Of a DNA stretch of 42,786 nucleotides, positions 33,180 to 42,786 are shown in pieces (the stretch's first letter is position 1; each line of letters starts with the position of its first letter). This DNA is from Ophiocordyceps camponoti-saundersi (nom. inval.) (lineage: Eukaryota; Ascomycota; Sordariomycetes; Hypocreales; Ophiocordycipitaceae). The stretch lies in the NCBI GenBank assembly GCA_003339415.1, contig PDHQ01000289.1, positions 1 through 42,786 on the forward strand. Reading direction: 5' to 3'. The notes under the pieces were generated by a model. It worked only from the letters and a program-made list of their open reading frames with translations, was not told the DNA's origin and made no database searches. A program made the position numbers and the translations under genes.

Positions 33180-34350
33180 AATAATTTATTTATCGATATT
33201 TTTCGGACTCCGATAAATCTTATCTTAAAGTTTATATATAAAAAACTTACTAAGGTAATCTCCGCGTAAAATTTTCGCCTTATATAAGGTATTCTTAATA
33301 TAATATTTACTAAGCTTTAATAACGCTAATAAGCTTTTAAGAACTTATTTAGCTTACTTATTATTATTTTTTATATTATTTAGAAATTAGTTAAAGTTAC
33401 TTTTTATAAGGTAATAGGTAAGGGGTTAGATTTTGCCCTTAGAGTTCTAACTTAAGCTAGCGTAATCGTAAGCTTCGCCCCGAACTTCGCCCCCCCCGTA
33501 GCGCCCCTTATACGCTTAGTTTCGGTAAGAATAAAAAGGGAGGTATTTATATTAGTAAAAGATATCCTAGTAGTTAAGGGAGTTCTAGCGCTTATTTCCT
33601 AAAAAGTTATCTAGAAAATTAATAAAGCTATAAGCTATTTTATAATAATTATTATATATTAATTTCTTAGTAAAGACCTTATAATTATATTTAACTTAGA
33701 GTATAAGAATTTTATTTTAAAAAATAAGTAAGTAGCTTAGGCTTTTAGAGCGGAGGCTAAGCGTATACGCTAAACTTATATTATTATTACTAAGGGTATT
33801 TAAACTTTAGTAGCTAACTATAACCGTAATACGCTACTTAATATTATTAGAAAGGTAAATAAAGTTAATATAGTTTAGGCGAAAATATTTTAACTTTAAT
33901 ATACTATTAGTAAAAATACTTTATAAACTTATCTTATTATAAGCTTAAGTAGCGTAGAAAACGTAAATAAGCTTTACTTAAATAAAATAATTATAAACGC
34001 GGAGATAATCTACTATAAATTTTATAAAAACTCCGTATATTTTAAGTAATATTATAAGTATTTTTAATTTAGATATATTACTAAGTATTATTAAAAGCCC
34101 TCTTAATATAAATATTATACGGCTACTTTATATAATAATAGAGAAGAGAATTACCTTATATAAAAGGGAGAGAGACCCCGCTATTATATTTTATATAAAG
34201 GTATATACTTTATATAATTAAAAGATTACTTAAAATCTTAGAAATAATAAAGCCGCGCTAAGTTTAGCTTCCCTAATAAACTTTACCTTTTTTAATTATT
34301 ATAATCCGCTTAACCTCTAGCCCTTACTTAGTAGTAACCTTATAAGAATA
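33180..34350 (+). pseudogene. ORF1 (gag-like) remnant of LINE family 2
   Basis: At 34,050-34,091 the frame reads Y-Y-K-Y-F-stop-F-R-Y-I-T-K-Y-Y, matching a CCHC zinc knuckle with all ligands turned to Tyr. A second Cys-rich unit follows to about 34,230. The N-terminal part is polar and low in recognisable features. It is RNA-binding by analogy with other Tad1-type ORF1 proteins. Confidence 0.7.
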
Positions 34351-34619
34351 GTAAAAGCTTTATTACTATCTTTTTAAGGAAGCGAGCGTATTATAAATTC
34401 CCTAAAAATATATTTTAGCGCTCCTCTTATAATATATTACTTACTTAAGTCTCCCTAAGAGGCTCCTAACTTAGTAATACTTATAATAGCTATAAGCTAC
34501 GTAATAGACTTTATAACTTATAACTAGCTTTATAATAGTCCTAAATAGAGTTTATATTTATAGACTTTATATTATTAAAATAATTATAAATAACTATTTT
34601 TAATACTTAGTTTTTATAA

Positions 34620-37600
34620 GAATTATAACCTTATTATAAAATATATAGAAAATTAATTACTTTATTTAGCTCGCTTTATTTAGTAAGGAAAGTTATAATA
34701 TTATTGCTATATAAGAATTCTAGCTTAATATATATAATCGCCCTCCGCTTCTAAAACTTACTTTTTACCGCCTTATTTAAAGCGAAGGTAAGGCTTTCCT
34801 TTATATATATAAATAATATAAAATCTATAACTAAAACCTTATTATAAGGCCTAACCTTATTAAAATATCTTTTTACGATAGATTATAAGTATTTACTATC
34901 TACTCCCTACTACTTAAAATATATATTAAACCTTTCTTACGCTTATTACCCCCTCCTCCCTCCTTATATTTTACCTCTACCTTTACTCTGCTAATTATCC
35001 TTAGCGACTTTAACGCTTATTATCCCTCCTAGGACCTTTATAATTATACCTCCCCCTATTTTATAAAGCTTTTCTCCGCTTTTTACTAACTCCGCCTTAA
35101 ACTCCTTACCCCTTTTTATAAAATTACTTAAAAGGTATATAAGCGGAGGATTAGTATTATTAACTTAATTTAAAATATACTTAACTATTTCTTTATATAC
35201 CTTAGCTTAAACCTTAATCTTTTTAGCTTTAACTATATCCTTTAATTTACGTTTTTTATAACCTCTCCCTCCTTAAATTTTATATTAATACTACGCTAAA
35301 AATATTTTAACTTTAATATCTTATAAGTAAAAGCGATAAACTAACTCTTATTTTCCGCTATTTAAGTAGAGTTTATAGTAAATATTAAAAAGTTAGTAAT
35401 ATAACTATATAAGTAATTAAATATTATAGCTAGCTTAATAATTTTAAAATTATTTTAATAATATAGTTTTTACTTATACTTATAATAAACCCTAAAAGTT
35501 ATTTTTATAATCTTAAATATAAAGTATATTAGATTATATTAGCGGGCGTAGCTAAACTTTAATTATTAGTAAGTATATTAAAACGCTATAATATAAGAAA
35601 AATTATTTATTAGAAAAGTAAAGAAAGATAATTAAAAATAATTTCTCGCTTTTATAAGTAGTAACTTTAATATTATATAGTTTATAGCTTAGTAAGCGAG
35701 ACTTTATAGCTAGGCTCCCTTAAAGCTTATATATACTCCTCCTTTTTAATAAAATATAAACTCCGCCTTTTAATTATCTTTCTTTAAAAAATTAAAGCTC
35801 TTAGCTTATAAGTTCTTTCCTTATCCCTTAGAGAATACCTTATACCTCCCTATTTTTAACCCCTTCCCGTTAATAAATATTCCCTCCTAAGTTATTAAAA
35901 ATAAAGTCCGCTCCGCCTTTTTTAATATTATATTATAAAAATCTACTAAGCTTAATAATATCCTTATTAGCTTCCTAAAAAGTTATAATTAACCTTTTAT
36001 AGTAATCTTAATAAAGCTTCTCTAAAAATATATTACTTATAGATATTTCCTTACTTAATATTAGATTTTTAATATTATAGTTTTCCGGAAAGTAAGTAAG
36101 AGCTTAGAAGTTTATTAAACTTTAAATAATTATTATCTTATCTCCCTCCTTAATATTATAAGTAAGATATTTAAGATTATAATTACGAAGAAAATATCTT
36201 ATATAGCGGAGTTTATAAGAATCTTACTATAAGGTTAGATAAGTAACTATCTTAACTAATTTATTAATAACGCTTTACTCCTCTTAATAAAGTTTATCTA
36301 TATTATTTAAAGCCTTCGAGGCTCCGCTTCCTTTTTAATATTAGATATAATAAGCGCCTTTAACTATATCTTATATTTTAAGCTAATAGAAATCCTTAAC
36401 TCCTTTAGTTTCCTTAAATAGATTATAGCTTTCCTCCGCTCTTACTTTTTCGATTATACCTCCTACTTAAAAGTTAATAATAAACTATTAAACTTTTTTC
36501 TTATTTTTACTAAAATCCCTTAAAGCTTTTTACTCTTTTTAGTACTATTTATCTTATATATTTTATCTTTTTATAAATACTTAAAATAAGCGACCGGTAT
36601 ATTTACTATTAAATTTACGGATAATATTAATATCCTTAATATTAGGCGTACCTTTACTTAAGTCTACTATTAGCTTAAATAAGCTTAAGGTATTTACTAA
36701 AACTAAGTAATAAAGTATAAAATAATTTTCTAGCTACTTAAAAGTAAGCTCCTTTACTTTATAAAGGCCCGCTCTACTAATATAACTCCGCTAGTCTTTA
36801 ATAAGATTATTATTTAACTTATATAAGAGGTATATATACTTAAGGTTTAGATTTATTATAAGCTTTAGTAAAAACCTTACCTCTGCTATTTTATAAAAAA
36901 GCTTAATTACTAATAGCTAGCTTTAACTAAACTTATATTATTTACTTAAAGCTTTTTATTTTTCTAAGTAAGGGAAATTTATATTAAGGTTATTAAATCT
37001 ACTATCGCCTTTAGCGTTATAATTTACTCCGCTTTAACTATACTAAGCGGTAAACTTAAGGGCCCCGTTTTTTAATAGCTAGCTATAACTTAGTTTAAAT
37101 ACCTTTATATTATCTTTAGGGCGTACTAAGCTACCTTTTCTTATTATATTAAGTTTAAGTCCTTTATCCCCTTTATTAATATTTACTTATCTTACCGCGC
37201 TACTTATAGCTATTAATTTTTTTATATTAAAAAACTTATAGCTTATATTTACTCCGCCTTAGAGAGAATCTCCGTATACCTCCGCTAATAATATAGAGGT
37301 TAGCCTTACCTTACTTATATCCTCCTTAAATCTCTTTAATCTTCCTTTATTATTTAAGTATAAATTTTAAATATCTTCTCCTAATCTCCTAAAACTCTAA
37401 AGGCCCGCTTTTACGAAAAGTAATAGCTCCGCTAAAACTTTAAAAAAGGAAAGCTTTAAAAATATAGCTAGTCCTTTAGATACCTTACTAATAAACTACC
37501 TTAACTAAAACCTAATAACGCCTTATAAATCTATTAAGGTTTTTTAAAATTCCTTAATAGCGCCCTAACTTAGCTTTATAGTAGTAAAATTAGCTTTAAT

Positions 37601-38000
37601 AAGTTTTTATATATTTATAATATTTCTATAATTTTAACCCCTTATTACTTTTATAATAGTAAGAAAAATAAGATAGCGGCTTACCTTACCTTATAATATA
37701 AGCTTACTACTTATAAAAAAACGCTTTTATTTATACTTCTTATAAGTTTAATTTAAAATTATAAGAACTTTAATAAGGCCCTTAGTTATAAGGCTATTAT
37801 AAGCCCTTTTACTTTATAATTTATCTACCTATAACGCCTCCTCTAATTTAACCTCTTTTTATTACTTTATAATACTTAAATATATTAAAATACTTAAGCG
37901 TAAAGTTTAAGCGTAAGGGATAGTTTTTAGTATTTTTACTATATAATTATTATTATCTATCTACTTTATATCTTACTTTTACCTCCGCCCTTTATTTTAC
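34620..38000 (+). pseudogene. ORF2 remnant of LINE family 2: endonuclease and reverse transcriptase
   Basis: ORF2 would nick the target DNA and copy the RNA there. Endonuclease motifs are A-I-Q-E (stop for Q) at about 34,706-34,717 and D-F-N-A at 35,006-35,017. The reverse transcriptase shows an A-F-N segment (for A-F-D) near 36,340, I-P-Q-S near 36,510 and F-T-D-N-I-N-I-L at 36,614-36,637, where one catalytic Asp is preserved and the other is Asn. All these motifs are in one frame, so no net frameshift has occurred in at least 1.9 kb; damage is by transitions only. An RNase H domain may follow but was not identified. Confidence 0.78.
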
Positions 38001-38659
38001 TTAACCTTACTTAGCTTACTTAGCCCTCTTACCCCTTTTCCTACCCCGCTTTTTACCTTATTCCCTTTACGCTTAATAGTGCCTCTAACGCTTATAAGCT
38101 TATCTTCTAAGCTACTATTATCGCTTTTTACTACGCGCTTTAACGCTATTAACGCGGATTCTATAAAAAATAGCTTTAATCTTTAAATAAAGTCTAGCTT
38201 AAGCTCTAGCTTTATTACTCCCCCGCCCTCCTTTTTTATACTTTCTATTATCTCCGCTCCGCTTACCTCCTCCTCCGCTCCGCCCGCCCCCTTAACTCTA
38301 TCCGCTTTCTTTTTATTACCTCTAACTATTACCTAATCTAACCTATTTCCCGATATTAATATAATAATAATTAGCGTCTAAGCTATTACTTTATTCTCCG
38401 CCTTTAATTCCTTTTTTAGCTTTAGCTTTTACTTTACTTTTAGGTAATTTAAGTTAAAAGTACGCTAAAGCTTAAAAATATTCTCTAAAATATATTTAAA
38501 TTAGTTAACTTTAATATAATTTACTATTACTTAATTAAGGTTATTTTAAACTTAATTAATATTATATACTATATTATATATAAAAGATTAAAAATCTTAT
38601 ACCTTTACTTATATTTTTAACTAAAACTTTTATAAGAATTTTATAATATAGTTCTCTTA

Positions 38660-40159
38660 AGTAGTAGCGATAATAATAATAATAATTATTATTATTATAA
38701 GCACTACCTCCCCCGCCTTTATTACGGACTCCGTTATTATTATTATAACTATTATTAACTAAGCTAGCGCCTCCGCTACCGCGCCCTTTACCACCGCCTC
38801 CTCCTCCGCGTTTACTATTACCGCCTACTCCGCTTATAATCTAATTACTATATTTATTACCGCTATTATTATTATTATCGCTCCGCCCCCTTCTCCGCCT
38901 CCCGCTCCGCCTATACTAATAGTTATCTATCTACTTAGTATTCCGAAATAAGCTAATATTAATATATAAAACTCCTAAGGAGGAGTATTAATAGTTATTA
39001 TAATAAGAGTAATATTAAAAGTAGCTACTAAAATAGCTAATTTTACTAAGGCGCTCGCTTATAGCGTTATTATTATTATATTAAGTTAAAGCTTTAATAT
39101 TTTATTCCGCTTTTATATATTATATAAGTTAACTTAAATTCTTTTCTATTACTTATTATTAGCTATATCCGAAATTTTACTTTACTCCGCTCCGCTTTAT
39201 TTTATATTTACTAATAAGCTACTTAGCTATCCTCCTTTACTAATATACTACGCCGCTTTTATTATAGTAATATATAACTTTTTTAAATATATTTATAACT
39301 TAGTTAATATTTTAAGCTTTAACTCTAGCCTAACTTTTAATATTACTTACTTTTTAATATTTATATTAAGCTTTAATATAATTATAATAATTAGCTAATT
39401 ATAAGCTTATATATTTTATTAACTTTATATATAGCTAGTACTATATAATATTACTTACCTTATTATTTTTAATATAAAATTTTATAGTTAGCTAATTAGG
39501 CTATATATATAATATAAAGAAGGTTATAAAGCTTACTATAAATAATCTTAAATATATTTATCGCTATTATTTTATTAATATAGCTACGTAATCTCTTTAT
39601 TTTCTCTCTATTATAAAAGTTAAAAGGAAAAGTTAAGGGAGGGGTTAAAAATATACCTTTTTTTAAAAATAATAAAAAAAAGAAAAAAAAAAAGGAAAAA
39701 AGAGGTAGAAAAGGAAAAGATATAGCCCCCCCTTTTTTAATTATTAATATATAATAAAATAGCTACCTTACTACTTTACCTTACCCCCCCCTTAAACTTT
39801 CCTTTCTCCGCCCCGCCCTATATTACCTTACCTTATACTATTTTACACCGCCCCGTACCGCCCTACGTTACGCCGCTACGCTATACCGCCCCGCTTTTTC
39901 CGCCTTATACCTTACGGACTTTCTTTTCTCCGCCCTCCCCTTTTTACCTTACTTTCTTATATTATCCGAGATTACCCCCTAGGTAGTAGGCTTATTATAT
40001 TATATTACTACTAGCTACTATTATACTTTTATATAAGCGTATAGTAAGCTTTTCCTTTATAGTTAAGGGGTTTTGCTTTACTTTAGAGGATTTTTCTTAC
40101 TTAATATATTATAGAAGCTTTAGATATTATAAAGGCCTTTAGTATATAAATAATAATAA
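38660..40159 (+). other. 3' region of LINE family 2, left arm of a large inverted repeat
   Basis: It matches 41,146-42,660 in reverse orientation. It contains short (TAA)/(TTA) tracts at 38,668-38,699, a pyrimidine-rich GC-rich patch (39,780-39,960) and the terminal TAA-rich tail. The antisense strand has a frame with almost only TAA/TAG stops in both arms. Function unknown. Confidence 0.7.
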
Positions 40160-40173
40160 TAATAAGATCCTAA
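40160..40173 (+). repeat. 14-bp target-site duplication of the family 2 LINE (right copy)
   Basis: It is identical to 32,904-32,917. LINE family 1 copy 3 continues directly after it. Confidence 0.92.
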
Positions 40174-41145
40174 TTAAGTTTTTAAAAAATATAAACTCTT
40201 TTTTATCTAAATTTTATAAAAGATTTTCTAAAGCTATATTAATAGCGGCTACTTTTTTTTATAATTTAAAACTTTAAATATTATAATTATCTGAAAAGCG
40301 GGTAAATTACTAGCTATATATTATACCTTAGGTAAATATAAACTAATTTCGCTTCTTAATATAATAGGGAAGGTTTTAGAAATAATTATTACTAAAAAAG
40401 TCTCTTTTATAGCGGAGGCGGCGGGTATCCTCTTAGATAGCTAAATAAGTAATAAGCTATAATACTTTATAAATATAATAATCCTTATACTTATTAAAAT
40501 TATTAAAATAATTTAGGACTAAGGTAGTATTATATTACTTTTACTACTAAACTTTATTAGAGCTTTTAATTATATTTCTTATAATAAGTTAGTTATTACT
40601 ATAAATTACTTAAGCTTCCTTAAATAAGTTATAATATTTATCTAATTATACCTTATAAGCTATATTTTAAAGTTAAAATTTAAATATAAGCTAAGTAACG
40701 CTTTCTTAATCTAGTAAAAGGTCTTCTAAGAATCCCCTATATTACTAAATCTTTTCCTATTATATATATTATTCTTATATTAACGCCTTAACTTAATAAC
40801 GTGCCTTTTTATAGTAAGATTTACTAATAATATAAATATCTTTAATATTAAACGTAATAAGGCTTAGGTACTTTTCTAACTTAAGCGCGCCTAGCAAATT
40901 TACGAATAATAAGTTATAAAGTATAAAATAATATTTTAGATAATAAAAAGTAAGTTAATATATTTTATAAAAACTAAATATATAAATATAACTAAGCTTT
41001 AGCTTAATACTAAAATAATATAGCTAATATAAGAAATATAACTTTTAAGTATTTAGCTTTATTAAAAACTATAATAAAAAGCTTACTTTTTAAAACTTAT
41101 CGCTAAGCTTAAGCGCTAATACCTAGCCTTAACTAAAATTACTAT
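40174..41145 (+). pseudogene. Reverse transcriptase part of LINE family 1 copy 3
   Basis: This continues the ORF2 broken at 32,917. It carries the fingers region (a segment like L-L-N-M-I-G-K-V-L-E at about 40,350), a Q-E-S-P block near 40,730 for the usual Q-G-S-P, and F-T-N-N-I-N-I-F at 40,820-40,843, where both catalytic Asp have become Asn. It aligns in reverse with 13,090-12,120 and 17,170-16,200. Confidence 0.75.

Positions 41146-42786
<1,641 letters not shown>

Larger units (their letters stand above)
32918..40159 (+). mobile_element. LINE family 2, full length, 7.24 kb, RIP-inactivated
   Basis: It is inserted in LINE copy 3 with a 14-bp duplication and ends in the tail ATAAATAATAATAATAA directly before it. 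In order it has a GC-richer 5' region (32,918-33,180), ORF1 with a zinc knuckle (to about 34,350), ORF2 with endonuclease and reverse transcriptase (34,620 to about 37,400 or later) and about 1.5 kb of 3' sequence (38,660-40,159) without a clear sense frame. A second copy of the 3' part lies inverted at 41,146-42,660. Confidence 0.88.
30004..41145 (+). mobile_element. Tad1-like LINE, family 1, copy 3, split by a second-family LINE
   Basis: The 5' end at about 30,004 resembles those of copies 1 and 2 (shared GGATAGGACCTATTA). It runs to 32,917, is interrupted by 32,918-40,159, and resumes at 40,174 after a 14-bp duplication. At about 41,145 it is cut by another second-family LINE, and the rest lies beyond the window. 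It contains ORF1, the ORF2 endonuclease part and most of the reverse transcriptase, all with RIP stops. Confidence 0.87.

Overview
The window looks like nuclear DNA of a filamentous ascomycete (Pezizomycotina). It holds a 2.6-kb gene island of ordinary composition (about 27,172-29,815), with fungal-type short introns and an unmistakable proteasome gene, set inside about 40 kb of extremely AT-rich DNA. In that DNA the dinucleotides CpA and TpG are almost absent while CpG is still common. This is the signature of repeat-induced point mutation (RIP), which turns CpA into TpA on both strands. It also removes almost every ATG, so no intact reading frame survives outside the island.

Gene island: rpn8 (three exons, + strand; non-catalytic MPN subunit of the 26S proteasome lid) converges on an intronless gene for a SWIM zinc-finger protein resembling Sws1/ZSWIM7 (- strand). 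Neither gene is damaged. The start codon of the SWIM gene is only about 40 bp from RIP-mutated DNA.

Left block (1-27,171): a nested stack of transposons, resolved here from target-site duplications (TSDs). The outermost layer is a small LTR-like element (repeats at 1214-8584, split, and 26,463-26,820). Into its left repeat went a Ty3/gypsy element, 1293-8303, with 249-bp LTRs and TSD CTTTT. Into its interior went a Tad1-like LINE on the minus strand (9365-25,855; 13-bp TSD). That LINE received a second, full-length LINE of the same family (13,440-23,264; 17-bp TSD). The second LINE in turn received a 3.1-kb LTR element (18,291-21,396; 446-bp LTRs) whose interior holds one long minus-strand frame for a Lys/Glu-rich protein. 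After removal of insertions the two LINEs are about 6.65 and 6.71 kb.

Right block (29,816-42,786): another LINE of the same family on the + strand (from about 30,004). It is split by a full-length LINE of a second family (32,918-40,159, + strand, 14-bp TSD, 3' TAA-rich tail), resumes at 40,174, and is cut again at about 41,145 by an opposite-strand copy of the second family that runs off the window. The two second-family copies form a large inverted repeat. Both window ends are pure (TAA)n tracts of about 125 bp, probably assembly break points.

The RIP-damaged proteins are still readable when TAA/TAG are allowed for CAA/CAG codons: gag zinc knuckles, reverse transcriptase, RNase H, integrase, a probable chromodomain and LINE endonuclease. 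All coordinates of degenerate domains are approximate; the LTR and TSD edges were read base by base.
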